A stretch of DNA of 64,000 nt from Psychrobacter immobilis (GCF_904846235.1 NZ_CAJGZN010000015.1:35102-99101); one strand, 5' to 3'. Shown: positions 44,877 to 54,299, counted from the stretch's first letter. The notes: generated by a model from the letters alone, not told the origin. Numbers and translations: made by a program.

Positions 44877-46219
44877 AATGACGGCTCCTTTTGAGCTGAA
44901 GTGACAGCGCTACTAGGACGAGTGAACAGAGTCGCGCCTAACCAGTACAGTCCACCAGTAATGATAAAGACAGGTAATGAAGCACCGAAAGACGGAGGCG
45001 CTATTAAAGTCCAGTATGCGGCAAGCGCTGCACCGATTAGATATGCTGCGATAGCAATCTTTGCAGTAGGACGGCCTAACTGTTTGGTAGAGTCAAGCAG
45101 TTTTGCGGTGTAGCCTTCCTGACCAACAAGGTAATAATCGACAATCATGACTGAAAATGCTGGGATAAAGAGTGCACCTACGATCAATAAGAAGTTTTGG
45201 AACTGGTCTAAAATGCCTGGTATCAGCGCCCCAAAGATAGTGACCAAGCCAATGATAAGTGCAGGTTTCCAAAAGCTCATGTTAGGAGCAACGTTCATGC
45301 AGGATAGCGTTGCGCTATAGACTGCCATTACATTGGTTGTCATGACTGAAAAGAAGATAACTAGAGCAGCTGGCAGACCAAAACCAAAGTCAGCAAGCAG
45401 ACGAGTCGGGTCGTAAGTCTGTTCCATACCGTTTAAGATAGAAAGCCCTGATATCGTCGCACCCAAACCCATAGCAACGATAGCCGCCATGATATAACCA
45501 AAGTAAGTACCCCATACGGCAATCTTTGAAGTCTTACAGTTGCGGTTGTAATCAGCCGCTGAAGACATCCAAGAAAACGCAGTGGCAATGACGATATCAA
45601 ACGCAATACCTAGCGTAATACCATTACGTGATTCAACTGGCATCTCAAACAGGGTCGATACATCATAATGTTGATTAAGTTGATAGAGCACGATAACGGT
45701 AAGCGCGGCCATGGCTAGTGCCGCCCAACGCTCGACAAGCTCAATACCGAGGTGACCGCGTAGCACAATTAGCACCACGACTGTCTCACACAAGATCACA
45801 AATAGTGGCAGGTTACTATAACCTGTAGTCGCTTCAATCGCGTAATTCAGACTCATGCCAGCGAGCAGCGCCTGAATACAGCTCCACGCAATAAGTACAC
45901 CCATGTTTACCAGTGAAATCAACTGGCTACCAAGTGGTCCATAAGCTCTACGTGTCAGAGCCATCGATGGCAAACCGGTACGCTGGCCCATCAAACCAAC
46001 CAAAAGCAGTGGAATTGCACCGATTAAAGAACCAATGAGTACGGTCGTTATAGCAGTGGTAAAACGTAGATCTGGTACCAACAACATCCCAGTTAAGATG
46101 GTCGTGACTACGATATTGGCACCAAACCACAGCGCAAACGTACCAATTGAACCCAAACTGTGTCCAGCTTCATTTGGAGAAAGGGTATCTTGACCAAAAA
46201 ATGAAGAAGGTTTACTCAT
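44873..46219 (-). CDS. NCS1 family (cytosine/purine-type) permease
   Basis: 448-residue inner-membrane symporter from the ATG at 46219 (AAGGAAG in front; an upstream ATG at 46258 is less likely). It has about 12 membrane segments. The family's N-terminal region reads ALWFGANIVVTTILTGMLL, with SWMSSAADYNRNCKTSKIAV as the middle signature and FIPAFSVMIVDYYLV near segment 9. NCS1 proteins import nucleobases, hydantoins and related compounds with Na+ or H+. Placed directly behind the guanidinobutyrase gene, it probably imports guanidinobutyrate or another guanidino compound. Confidence 0.88.
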   Translation of the reverse strand: MSKPSSFFGQDTLSPNEAGHSLGSIGTFALWFGANIVVTTILTGMLLVPDLRFTTAITTVLIGSLIGAIPLLLVGLMGQRTGLPSMALTRRAYGPLGSQLISLVNMGVLIAWSCIQALLAGMSLNYAIEATTGYSNLPLFVILCETVVVLIVLRGHLGIELVERWAALAMAALTVIVLYQLNQHYDVSTLFEMPVESRNGITLGIAFDIVIATAFSWMSSAADYNRNCKTSKIAVWGTYFGYIMAAIVAMGLGATISGLSILNGMEQTYDPTRLLADFGFGLPAALVIFFSVMTTNVMAVYSATLSCMNVAPNMSFWKPALIIGLVTIFGALIPGILDQFQNFLLIVGALFIPAFSVMIVDYYLVGQEGYTAKLLDSTKQLGRPTAKIAIAAYLIGAALAAYWTLIAPPSFGASLPVFIITGGLYWLGATLFTRPSSAVTSAQKEPSL

Positions 46220-46358
46220 TAGTGTCTTCCTTAACCGAGTTATATTAATACCAGTCATTGCACTGGTGCCGATAAAGCTACTCTATACTCCACATCTAAC
46301 CAATAAGAGATTGTTAATAACCCATTCCTTTTACGGTTATCATGTTGAGACTTAACGA

Positions 46359-47327
46359 CTAGTAAACTGCCTTAACCTTGTCGTCATAGCGTACGCCCGG
46401 CAGGATGCATAGCATCTCGAACAATAAGTTCGCCGCCAATACCGAGGTGTTACCAAATGGATCATACGGTGGTGATACTTCGACCAAATCCCCGCCGACC
46501 ACATCTAGACCACGCATACCGCGAATGATTTCGATACCTTGAGTAGATGTCAAACCGCCGATTTCAGCAGTGCCCGTACCTGGGGCAAAGGCAGGATCGA
46601 TACCGTCGATATCGAAGCTCAAATAAACAGGACCATCACCTAGCTTTTCGCGTACTTCAGCCATAAGCGGTGTTAGCGACTTATACCAACACTCTTCAGC
46701 AGGTACCACGCGGAATCCTTGCTCAGTTGACCAGTCAAACTCTTCTGCGCTATAGCCTGTACCACGTAGACCAATCTGTACCACACGATTACCATCGATG
46801 AGGTTTTCTTCAACAGCGCGGCGGAACGGCGTACCATGAGCGATTTTTTCGCCAAACATATCATCATTGATATCAGCATGAGCATCGATATGCACCATAC
46901 CAACAGGGCCATGTTTTTTGGCAAGTGCACGTAGGATAGGCAACGCGATAGTATGATCGCCGCCTAGTGTTAGAGGAATCGCGCCGTATTTGACGATTTT
47001 ATCGGTATAGAATTTTTCGATGATATCAACGCTTTTTAGCAGGTTGAAGGTATTGATAGGCACATCGCCGATGTCAGCGACTTGTAATGATTCAAAAGGC
47101 GCAGCGCGAGTGGCCACATTGTAGGGACGAATCATTCTTGACTCATCACGAATCTGTCTAGGACCCAATCTTGCACCGCTACGGTTGGATGCACCAATAT
47201 CTAAAGGTACGCCAACAAACGCCACATCTAACCCTTCAGCATCGGCCTGAGTTGGCAGACGCATCATAGAAGCGAAACCGCCAAATCTTGGCATATCATT
47301 GCCGCTTAATGGTTGATTGAATGTCAT
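46359..47327 (-). CDS. gbuA: Guanidinobutyrase (ureohydrolase family)
   Basis: Hydrolyses 4-guanidinobutyrate to GABA and urea in the cytoplasm. 322 residues, as for Pseudomonas GbuA (319). The manganese motifs are complete: GGDHTIALP, DAHADIND and SFDIDGIDP. The opening QPLSGNDMPRFGGFASMMRL and the MIRPYNVATRAAPFESLQV block are those of guanidinobutyrases rather than agmatinases. AAGGAAG is 8 bases before the ATG. It is the first gene of the minus-strand cluster and diverges from a LysR gene, as gbuA does from gbuR. Confidence 0.92.
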   Translation of the reverse strand: MTFNQPLSGNDMPRFGGFASMMRLPTQADAEGLDVAFVGVPLDIGASNRSGARLGPRQIRDESRMIRPYNVATRAAPFESLQVADIGDVPINTFNLLKSVDIIEKFYTDKIVKYGAIPLTLGGDHTIALPILRALAKKHGPVGMVHIDAHADINDDMFGEKIAHGTPFRRAVEENLIDGNRVVQIGLRGTGYSAEEFDWSTEQGFRVVPAEECWYKSLTPLMAEVREKLGDGPVYLSFDIDGIDPAFAPGTGTAEIGGLTSTQGIEIIRGMRGLDVVGGDLVEVSPPYDPFGNTSVLAANLLFEMLCILPGVRYDDKVKAVY

Positions 47328-47420
47328 AAGTTACTTCCTTGTTCTATTTGGTTTAAGTACACAATTTGCTACATGCCATTGACAATACATAAATATAAGA
47401 GAAGGAACCATGGTAAAATT

Positions 47421-47436
47421 TAGAAGTAAACTTCTA
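47421..47436. promoter_or_regulatory. Palindrome in the gbuA/lysR divergent promoter
   Basis: TAGAAG-TAAA-CTTCTA, an exact 16-base palindrome with 6-base arms, about 95 bases before gbuA and 100 before lysR. It is a candidate LysR-type operator. A further GAAG-containing stretch follows at about 47473-47491. Confidence 0.5.
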
Positions 47437-47535
47437 TTTTTTCGTAGTAAAGTGCGCTTATAGGTCGCTATCAGAAGTTTATGAAAAGAAGTATCGATTA
47501 AAAGATGATATTGATTGATAAATGAGGAGCCGCTT

Positions 47536-48438
47536 TTGATATTGGATGAACTGATAAAGATAGACATCAAAACACTACGCAGCTTTATGGCTATCGTAGA
47601 GTGCCAAGGCGTGACGGCCGCCCAGTCGCGTTTGAATGTCACTACTTCTGTGATCAGTGGACATTTGACGCATTTAGAAGACCGCTTAGGAATGACGCTG
47701 TGTCATCGTGGCCGAGCAGGATTTAAGCTCACAGAGGACGGTGCCGCTGTTTACGAGGCATGTTTGGGCTTTACCGAATCAGTCGCCAGCTTTCAACATC
47801 AGCTGCATTATATTAAACAATTAGACTCAGTTCACGGCGGGCACATCAGGCTTTGCTTGATTGATCAGATGCCCAAGTTTTTTTACGATGCGCTTAGACA
47901 ACGTCTAGCCAACAGCTACCGTAATAACCCGTTAATACACTTTTCTATCGACGTACAAAGCCCTGAAAGCATGTTAGAAAAGCTCTTAAGTAACGAGAGT
48001 GACATTGGCGTGGGATACTTTGGCAGCTTTCCACCTTTACTGACCTTTAAGCCAGCATTTGTTGAAAAACAAGTGGTCTGCTGTGGACGCGAGCATAGAC
48101 TGTTTTACAACTCAGAAGGATTAACTTTTGAGGATTTAGAACAGAACTATCCGTGGATAAAAAGAGGCTATGTGGTAGAGCATCATATCAATCATATTCG
48201 CCCCAAGACGTTAAGCGCGACTACTTATCATATGGAGGCGACAGCGCAGCTTATCCTTGCGGGTCACCATGTTGGCTACTTGCCGCGTGATTTAGCGAAG
48301 CGTTATGAAGGTATGGGACTGATGAAAATACTACTGCCTGATGAGGCAAGCTATGATGTCGAGCACCATTGGGCATATCGAGAAAATCAGCCTAAACAAG
48401 CGGCTGATTTTTTGAATAAGATGATGAACTTGTTATAA
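47536..48438 (+). CDS. LysR family transcriptional regulator (probable gbuR)
   Basis: 300 residues from a TTG start at 47536, chosen because GAGGAG stands 7 bases before it; no in-frame ATG fits. The N-terminal wHTH is GVTAAQSRLNVTTSVISGHL then THLEDRLGMTLCHRGRAGF. The effector domain is seen at about residues 90-295 (HIRLCLIDQMPK, SDIGVGYFGSFPP). It diverges from the guanidinobutyrase gene with about 210 bases between, so it most likely activates the guanidino cluster in response to its substrate, as GbuR does in Pseudomonas. Confidence 0.87.
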   Translation: MILDELIKIDIKTLRSFMAIVECQGVTAAQSRLNVTTSVISGHLTHLEDRLGMTLCHRGRAGFKLTEDGAAVYEACLGFTESVASFQHQLHYIKQLDSVHGGHIRLCLIDQMPKFFYDALRQRLANSYRNNPLIHFSIDVQSPESMLEKLLSNESDIGVGYFGSFPPLLTFKPAFVEKQVVCCGREHRLFYNSEGLTFEDLEQNYPWIKRGYVVEHHINHIRPKTLSATTYHMEATAQLILAGHHVGYLPRDLAKRYEGMGLMKILLPDEASYDVEHHWAYRENQPKQAADFLNKMMNLL

Positions 48439-48454
48439 GATACCACTCGATTTA

Positions 48455-50245
48455 TTACACTATTGCAGACGGTTGTTGATACTTTAGACCAATGGTTCTT
48501 AGCTTCCCCTTGTCATCGACTTCCTTAATCACCAATGACCACTCGTCACTCACCACAACGGTATCGCCCGACACTGGCGCGGTACCTAAATGTGATTTCA
48601 CGTACTCGGCTACCGTCTGCTCCCACATGTTTTTTGCGCTGTCTTCATCAGACGTTTTGAGTGTTTTTACCAGAGTCTCCGACGCCATAATTCCTGTAAA
48701 AAACGGCAAATCTCCAAGCTTAACACTCGGTGATAGCAACCAATCGCCATAGAAATCATCGATAGCTTTGCGATCTAATGTCGTGTCATTAAAAATCTTG
48801 GCAATTTTGCTCGCGTGATTACCTCTCATCGCATACCAGACACTGTCGCCGAATTTTAGCTTTGTGTTGTCATCGACTACTACGATTTGCTGATTACGGA
48901 CTAGCGCAAAGACACTAATTTCATCTGGGTTGATGCCTTTGGATATACCCATAGGATGACGCCCAATGGCAAATGCACCCGACTTTGCCTCAAACTCATA
49001 CAGCGTGATACTGGCCTTATCGGACACCCAGACCTCATGCTCTTCTTTCGGGTCTTTATTGGTTGGAATACGTACCTTAAATAGATTGGCCATCGTAGGG
49101 ATGGTCGTACCTTGCAAAATCAACGACAGAACGACGACGCCAAAGGCAATATCAAACAGCATAAAGGCGTTATCTATACCAGCCATGACAGGTAAAATCG
49201 CCAAGGTAATAGGCACTGCACCGCGCAAACCAACCCAAGAAATAAACCCAATCTCTCTGTCTTTGAATTTGAAAGGTTTTACGCTGGTATAGACGGCAAT
49301 AGGACGCGCTACAAAGATCATAAAGAGCGCGATCGCAACCGAATAATGCCAGACATTGAGGACGTTTGATGGAGTGACCAGTAGCCCTAGCACCACAAAT
49401 AGCACTGCCTGAGACAGCCAAGCAAAGCTGTCCATCACTCGCATGACATGCTCTGTCGAGCGCACCTTGTGGTTGCCGATTAGCACACCAGTGAGGTATA
49501 CCGCCAAAAATCCACTGCCGCCAATGAGATTGGTCGCGGCGAACACGGCCAAGCCAGCAGAGAGAATCAAAATGGCGTACATGCCTTCTGCTAAATGTAC
49601 CTTAGGTAATAATCGAGATAAGAAATAACCGAACAATAAGCCCATCCCTAGCCCAAAGCTCAGCTGCTGTAGCAATAAAACTAAAAAGCCAAATACGGTC
49701 TGACCATCAGGATCAACATTTAGGGCAATCAAACCAGTGACTAACAAAATAGCCAAAGGATCGTTGGCACCAGACTCAAGTTCAAGCGTGGCTTGCACAC
49801 GGTCATTGAGCTTGACGCCGCCATTACGTAATAGAGAAAATACCGCTGCGGCATCGGTCGAGCCGACAATCGCCGCCATCAGTAAACCAAAACGCCAATC
49901 GACATCGAGCAGCCAAGTGACAAATACCCCTAGCACCATGACTGTGACCAACACGCCCCACGTGGCCAGCGTAATCGCAGGTTTTAGACCCACTCGGAAC
50001 GATTTAAAGGACGTACGTAAACCACCATCTAGCAAGATACAGGCTAAGGCTGCTTGCCCAACGAAATTGGCTAGCGCATACTGAGAGAACTCAATACCCA
50101 AGATACCCTGCTCGCCTGCCAACATACCCACTATCAAAAACAGCAACAACAATGGTACGCCTAAGCGCGCCGATAATGTACTCGCCATGATACTGGCGAA
50201 AATTAATACTGCGCCGACGAGATACAGGATATTTAAGGTATCCAT
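48455..50245 (-). CDS. Potassium/proton antiporter (NhaP2/CvrA-like)
   Basis: 596-residue inner-membrane CPA1 antiporter. About 13 membrane segments occupy residues 1-390, with the ion-binding pair region LLDGGLRTSFKSF, GSTDAAAVFSLLRNGG and LELESGANDPLAILL. A cytoplasmic TrkA-C-like domain (about 405-480) and a CorC/HlyC-type terminal domain follow, the layout of NhaP2 (about 578). The role is K+/H+ exchange and volume control. It is convergent to the LysR gene and stands alone. Confidence 0.92.
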   Translation of the reverse strand: MDTLNILYLVGAVLIFASIMASTLSARLGVPLLLLFLIVGMLAGEQGILGIEFSQYALANFVGQAALACILLDGGLRTSFKSFRVGLKPAITLATWGVLVTVMVLGVFVTWLLDVDWRFGLLMAAIVGSTDAAAVFSLLRNGGVKLNDRVQATLELESGANDPLAILLVTGLIALNVDPDGQTVFGFLVLLLQQLSFGLGMGLLFGYFLSRLLPKVHLAEGMYAILILSAGLAVFAATNLIGGSGFLAVYLTGVLIGNHKVRSTEHVMRVMDSFAWLSQAVLFVVLGLLVTPSNVLNVWHYSVAIALFMIFVARPIAVYTSVKPFKFKDREIGFISWVGLRGAVPITLAILPVMAGIDNAFMLFDIAFGVVVLSLILQGTTIPTMANLFKVRIPTNKDPKEEHEVWVSDKASITLYEFEAKSGAFAIGRHPMGISKGINPDEISVFALVRNQQIVVVDDNTKLKFGDSVWYAMRGNHASKIAKIFNDTTLDRKAIDDFYGDWLLSPSVKLGDLPFFTGIMASETLVKTLKTSDEDSAKNMWEQTVAEYVKSHLGTAPVSGDTVVVSDEWSLVIKEVDDKGKLRTIGLKYQQPSAIV

Positions 50246-50520
50246 TTTTTTTGAGCCCTATTTTTTATTATTAAGAATAGTAATTGATTGCGATGGGGTT
50301 TTCGTTATCTTGCTGTTAGGAGATATTACACCAGTGAGCCTATCATAAGCGGCCATTATTCAAAATATGAATGACAATTATTTATAATGATATTAGCATC
50401 ACCATCAGAACTAGCAGCCAATATTAAATCAATAAAAATACTTCAATAAAAAAGTTCAAATATTAAAAAATCTTATAAAATGCTATTGCTATGATAAAAG
50501 GTTTTGTATGTTGCTGATGC

Positions 50521-50856
50521 TTAACCTTGAATGTACTGCCATGTCAGTACCAGAATCGCAGCCGCAACCGTCCAAGCGACTACGCCTAATAGCAATGCCT
50601 TATATAAGCTCATATAACTGATGCTAAAAAACACCACAAAGGTATAAATCAAATGCGGTATGACGCCAAGCATACTGAATATCAGCGCGACCTTTAAATC
50701 AGCGGGACTGCGCTCAGTACCAACAATAAAGTGACTGATTAACGTAAAAGTGGGGAATAGCGGCGCAAGTGCCGCCAAATAGAAAAATCGGGTTTGGGCG
50801 AACATTTGAATCGCCAGTACCATCAATGCGCCGATAAGCATTTTTAACCAAATCAC
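50521..50856 (-). CDS. glpM: GlpM family membrane protein
   Basis: 111 residues with about four hydrophobic segments. The N-terminal block LIGALMVLAIQMFAQTRFFY, APLFPTFTLISHFIVGTE and RSPADLKVALIFSMLGVIPH follow Pseudomonas GlpM, a protein first noted near glycerol genes and linked to alginate and transport, with no firm biochemical role. No glycerol genes are nearby here. The gap on its 3' side (50246-50520) holds nothing recognisable. Confidence 0.85.
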   Translation of the reverse strand: MIWLKMLIGALMVLAIQMFAQTRFFYLAALAPLFPTFTLISHFIVGTERSPADLKVALIFSMLGVIPHLIYTFVVFFSISYMSLYKALLLGVVAWTVAAAILVLTWQYIQG

Positions 50857-50977
50857 GACGGGTCTGTCTCCTGTTGACTATCAAGGCTGAACGTAGCCCA
50901 ATCCGCCATAATACTAAAGTCTGCAAACTGACATAAGAGCAATTGCTGATTAATTAATCCGTATGATAAAAAAATGC

Positions 50978-51015
50978 AAAAAACCCCATCTAGCTAAGTT
51001 GCTAAATGGGGCTAT
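50978..51015 (-). terminator. Terminator of the keto-acid decarboxylase gene
   Basis: On the minus strand GCCCCATTTAGC and GCTAGATGGGG pair with small mismatches, followed by TTTTTT. Confidence 0.75.
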
Positions 51016-51047
51016 TTACTTCTATTAAGTAAGCTTTTACGAACTAC

Positions 51048-52718
51048 TTAATCCTTTTTTGGCTTTAGTGCGGCGCTGATGTCTGCTAGCAATGGCGGGA
51101 TATCGTGCTTGTCTGCAATTACCTCAATCATTATAAGCTTATCGGTAGTCGCAGCAGCTTTGTCGAAAGCAGATTTTAGCTCGCCTGCCGTCTCTGCTTT
51201 GAGTAGTACACTATTTTCTTCTGTCGCGCCAAATGCTCGCGGCATAATTTGCCAATCGCATTTAGGGATATCGTTATAGTATTGGTTTTCACCATGAATC
51301 GCACGCTCTACCGTATAGCCGTCATTGTTGATTAAGACGATCACAGGATTGATGCGCTCTTGAATCATTACCGCCAACTCTTGAACAGTCAACAATGCTG
51401 AACCGTCACCAATTAATAACACACTGCGTTTAGCTGGCGATGCGATTGCTGCGCCCAAGCTGGCAGGCAACGTGTAACCAATTGACCCCCACATTGGTTG
51501 TCCATATGACGTCACCCCTTCTGGCAAACGCACATCACTGATACCAAAATAGGCTGTGCCTTGTTCAGAAAACACCAAGTTATTGTGATCTAAACGGTCA
51601 GCGATAATATGCCATAAATCATCTTGGCGGATAGCCTCACTGTCTTTGCCTTTTTGTTCGTGCGGCTTAACTTCTTCACAGAAAGGTTTTGGCACGATGT
51701 TAATGCCAGAGGTCATCACTTCATGCAGGGCTTGCAACGCATCTTTTAGCGCAATCGGTGCAAAGTTCTTACCACTGATAGAAGCACGCTCATAATGCAA
51801 GTCTACGACCACATCTTCATTGATATCTTGGCTAAACCCTGCGGTAGTAGTGTCAGTATATTGCACCCCTACTTTGATCAGGCATTCGCAGTTTTCTACC
51901 GCATCTTTGACAATTGGACGCGAAGCAACACCCGCATAAGTGCCTGCCCAACGTTCGCTATTTTCATCAAGCAGCGTCTTGCCCCAAGATAGCGTGGTAT
52001 AAGGAATATCTGTCTCAGCGATCAATGCTTTGAGCTGTGGCTGCAATCCCAAACGATGCACCATCAAATCTGCCATTAGTGTGGTAGTCTTATTTGGCAA
52101 AAACTCTGTTAGTGCTTGCTTGAAATCTGATAATGCCGCTTGGCTAGTAATGTCTTCTTGACTATCGATCAACTTAGTCGTTGGTGGATAGATAGGCTGG
52201 CGCGCAACGTCTGGTGATAAGAGTAAGTAACCTGGGCGATGCTTTTTGAGAATCAAGCGAATCACTCGATCAATTTCTGAGGCAGCGTTCTCAGGAGTAA
52301 GCTGCGCACGAGCTACCGTCACTGGCTCGACCATCTTAATAAAATGGTTGAATACGCCATCACCAAGCGAATGATGAATACGGCGCTTTGAGTCTTGTAG
52401 CGCTGTGCTTGGCGCACCTACGATATGCAATACCGGCGCGTACTCAGCAAAAGAACCTGCGGTCGCGTTAATCGCTGATAGTTCGCCTACGCCAAAAGTC
52501 GTCACCATGGCGGCAAACCCACGCTCACGTGCATAACCATCAGCAGCATAGCCAGCATTTAGCTCATTGGTATTACCCACCCAGCGTAACTTGTCAGAAG
52601 CAATAACGTTATCCAAAAAAGTTAAGTTAAAATCACCAGGCACGCCAAATATCTCAGATGCACCCGCTTCTGCGACACGATCAAACAAATAATCAGCGAT
52701 GGTATATTGTTGACTCAT
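51048..52718 (-). CDS. Alpha-keto acid decarboxylase (indolepyruvate/pyruvate decarboxylase type)
   Basis: 556-residue ThDP enzyme of the PDC/IPDC group. It has the opening YLFDRVAEAGASEIFGVPGD, ThDP-activating Glu in NTNELNAGYAADGYAR, the His pair in RRIHHSLGDG that is diagnostic for pyruvate, indolepyruvate and branched keto-acid decarboxylases, and the Mg/ThDP motif GDGSALLTVQELAVMIQ ending INNDGYTVERAIHG. It decarboxylates a 2-keto acid to an aldehyde in the cytoplasm. Which acid (pyruvate, phenylpyruvate, indolepyruvate) cannot be read. AAGGAT precedes the ATG. It is a single gene with its own terminator. Confidence 0.88.
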   Translation of the reverse strand: MSQQYTIADYLFDRVAEAGASEIFGVPGDFNLTFLDNVIASDKLRWVGNTNELNAGYAADGYARERGFAAMVTTFGVGELSAINATAGSFAEYAPVLHIVGAPSTALQDSKRRIHHSLGDGVFNHFIKMVEPVTVARAQLTPENAASEIDRVIRLILKKHRPGYLLLSPDVARQPIYPPTTKLIDSQEDITSQAALSDFKQALTEFLPNKTTTLMADLMVHRLGLQPQLKALIAETDIPYTTLSWGKTLLDENSERWAGTYAGVASRPIVKDAVENCECLIKVGVQYTDTTTAGFSQDINEDVVVDLHYERASISGKNFAPIALKDALQALHEVMTSGINIVPKPFCEEVKPHEQKGKDSEAIRQDDLWHIIADRLDHNNLVFSEQGTAYFGISDVRLPEGVTSYGQPMWGSIGYTLPASLGAAIASPAKRSVLLIGDGSALLTVQELAVMIQERINPVIVLINNDGYTVERAIHGENQYYNDIPKCDWQIMPRAFGATEENSVLLKAETAGELKSAFDKAAATTDKLIMIEVIADKHDIPPLLADISAALKPKKD

Positions 52719-52913
52719 TTTTTATCCTTATGACTTATCTTTGTAAGTATTGATAATTGTAAATGTGATTGAGGTTAAATTATAAAGTGCGTCCCAGCTT
52801 ATTTATGTACTACAAAGCTTTTGGAATACATATTATAATAAACCGTTATAACATATATCCATGGCCAGAAGACATGCCTATTTTAATAACTTTAATTTTT
52901 TTCGTCATAGGTG

Positions 52914-52941
52914 TTGACACCTAAAAAAAACTGCGTATAAT
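52914..52941 (+). promoter_or_regulatory. Consensus promoter of tRNA-Gly
   Basis: TTGACA (52914-52919), 16-base spacer, TATAAT (52936-52941): both hexamers are exact sigma-70 consensus. Confidence 0.85.
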
Positions 52942-52978
52942 ACGCCTTCATCAACTGACGATAGTTAATTGATAATTA

Positions 52979-53053
52979 GCGGGAATAGCTCAGTGGTAGA
53001 GCATAACCTTGCCAAGGTTGGGGTCGAGAGTTCGAATCTCTTTTCCCGCTCCA
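52979..53053 (+). tRNA. tRNA-Gly (GCC)
   Basis: 75 bases including the encoded CCA: acceptor GCGGGAA/TTCCCGC, D-arm GCTC/GAGC, anticodon loop TTGCCAA with GCC, T-arm GAGAG-TTCGAAT-CTCTT. Confidence 0.97.
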
Positions 53054-53075
53054 AATATGGCTTGAAAAGCACTAA

Positions 53076-53113
53076 AATCCTCACTTCTTAAATAAGAAGT
53101 GAGGATTTTTTTT
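53076..53113 (+). terminator. Terminator of tRNA-Gly
   Basis: AAATCCTCACTTCTTA and its complement form a near-perfect stem, followed by a run of T. The remaining 270 bases to the DUF1244 gene show nothing recognisable. Confidence 0.92.
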
Positions 53114-53387
53114 GTCTTATTTTCAGGGATTGTAGCGATTTTCAGTATCAGCTATTCAGTGCAATTTCTAAGCTTATCTAATATATCAAAAGCTTAAAGA
53201 TTAGCACCGCGACCAAAACGTGACCACTTTCTAAAACTGAAATTTCTTTTCAACTATTAAAGTTATAGTACTATTAGAGTTGATTATCACTACAGTGCAT
53301 TCTAATTAATGACACAGATTGCGAAATATTTATATCGTTAGTATCATTTCAGTTTTGAAATGACTCAATTATAACTAGGAAAATATT

Positions 53388-53699
53388 ATGGCAAAATTAG
53401 AATCAAACATCGAGTTAGAAGCTGCAGCATTTCGTCGTTTACTGACTCATTTAGACGAGCGCAAAGATGTACAAAATATTGAGCTAATGAACCTTGCCGA
53501 CTTTTGTCGTAATTGCTTATCTAAATGGTATAAAGCGGCTGGTGAAGAGCGTGGTATTGAAATCGAATACGAGGATGCGCGCGAGCTTGTTTATGGGATG
53601 CCTTATGCCGAGTGGAAAGAGAAATATCAACAGAAAGCAACGCCAGAGCAATTAGCGCGTTTTAACGAGATTGAAGCTGCTAAGAATAAAACGAATTAA
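53388..53699 (+). CDS. DUF1244 family protein
   Basis: 103 residues matching the DUF1244 signature: AAAFRRLLTHLDERKDVQNI, ELMNLADFCRNCLSKWYKAA and ARELVYGMPYAEWKEKYQ. It is a small helical cytoplasmic protein found across proteobacteria without an established function. The conserved CRNC pair suggests metal or thiol chemistry. A single gene. Confidence 0.9.
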   Translation: MAKLESNIELEAAAFRRLLTHLDERKDVQNIELMNLADFCRNCLSKWYKAAGEERGIEIEYEDARELVYGMPYAEWKEKYQQKATPEQLARFNEIEAAKNKTN

Positions 53700-53774
53700 A
53701 ACTGACAGTGATGGCTCAAATAAAACAAGCCACCACCAGAGAATGATATCAAAAAACCCAACATTGCCGCTAGA

Positions 53775-54218
53775 TTAGAGGCTTTCTATGGATTTGAGTA
53801 TGCTACTAAACCCTATGGTTCCTTGTTTCTGCATTTGACGGTCAAATAGGCGACCGACTAATGGCAGTGGTACAATCAATCTACCCTCAGATACCCAAGT
53901 CACGTGTGTGGTGCCATCGCCCAAGTCTTTTAAATCAATGATGCCTTTATCATGTTGCATTTTGATAGGTTTAGACTTTTCGATTTGGTATTGCATATGA
54001 GTAGGACGCTCAAACGCTGTAATCCGTTCCCAGAACTTAACGGGTCCCGTTTTAATGCTACGTAAAGCCCCGACACCATTGCGCTCCTCGTCACCTTCAT
54101 TCACCAACTTAGCCACTCCCACCGCTTTAAATGAGCCATAACTGGCATGGTCACTCAGTGCTTCAAATACCTCATCAATCGGTTTTTTGACAATGCGCTC
54201 TACTTTTATTTTAAACAT
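53775..54218 (-). CDS. SRPBCC (START/Bet v1-like) family protein
   Basis: 147 residues of the polyketide-cyclase/dehydrase-like SRPBCC fold: N-terminal IKVERIVKKPIDEVFEALSD, middle NGVGALRSIKTGPVKFWERI and C-terminal RLIVPLPLVGRLFDRQMQK helix. It is a hydrophobic-ligand-binding pocket protein; ligand unknown. Placed 80 bases behind RluF on the same strand. Confidence 0.8.
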   Translation of the reverse strand: MFKIKVERIVKKPIDEVFEALSDHASYGSFKAVGVAKLVNEGDEERNGVGALRSIKTGPVKFWERITAFERPTHMQYQIEKSKPIKMQHDKGIIDLKDLGDGTTHVTWVSEGRLIVPLPLVGRLFDRQMQKQGTIGFSSILKSIESL

Positions 54219-54299
54219 AATATGCTCTCGTTAAGACTAAAGTTATTTAGCTTACTGCTATTTCAGAAATAAATATAGCCGTCACATTGTGAAAAATTA

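Noticed and set aside
46359..47327. Agmatinase (speB)
   Set aside because: The MPRFGG and MIRPYN blocks and the divergent LysR match guanidinobutyrase, and there is no arginine decarboxylase gene in the cluster.
53354..53368. TTGAAATGACTCAA before the DUF1244 gene as an eighth operator
   Set aside because: The spacer is 6 bases instead of 8 and the centre is not symmetric, so it does not fit the 16-base palindrome.
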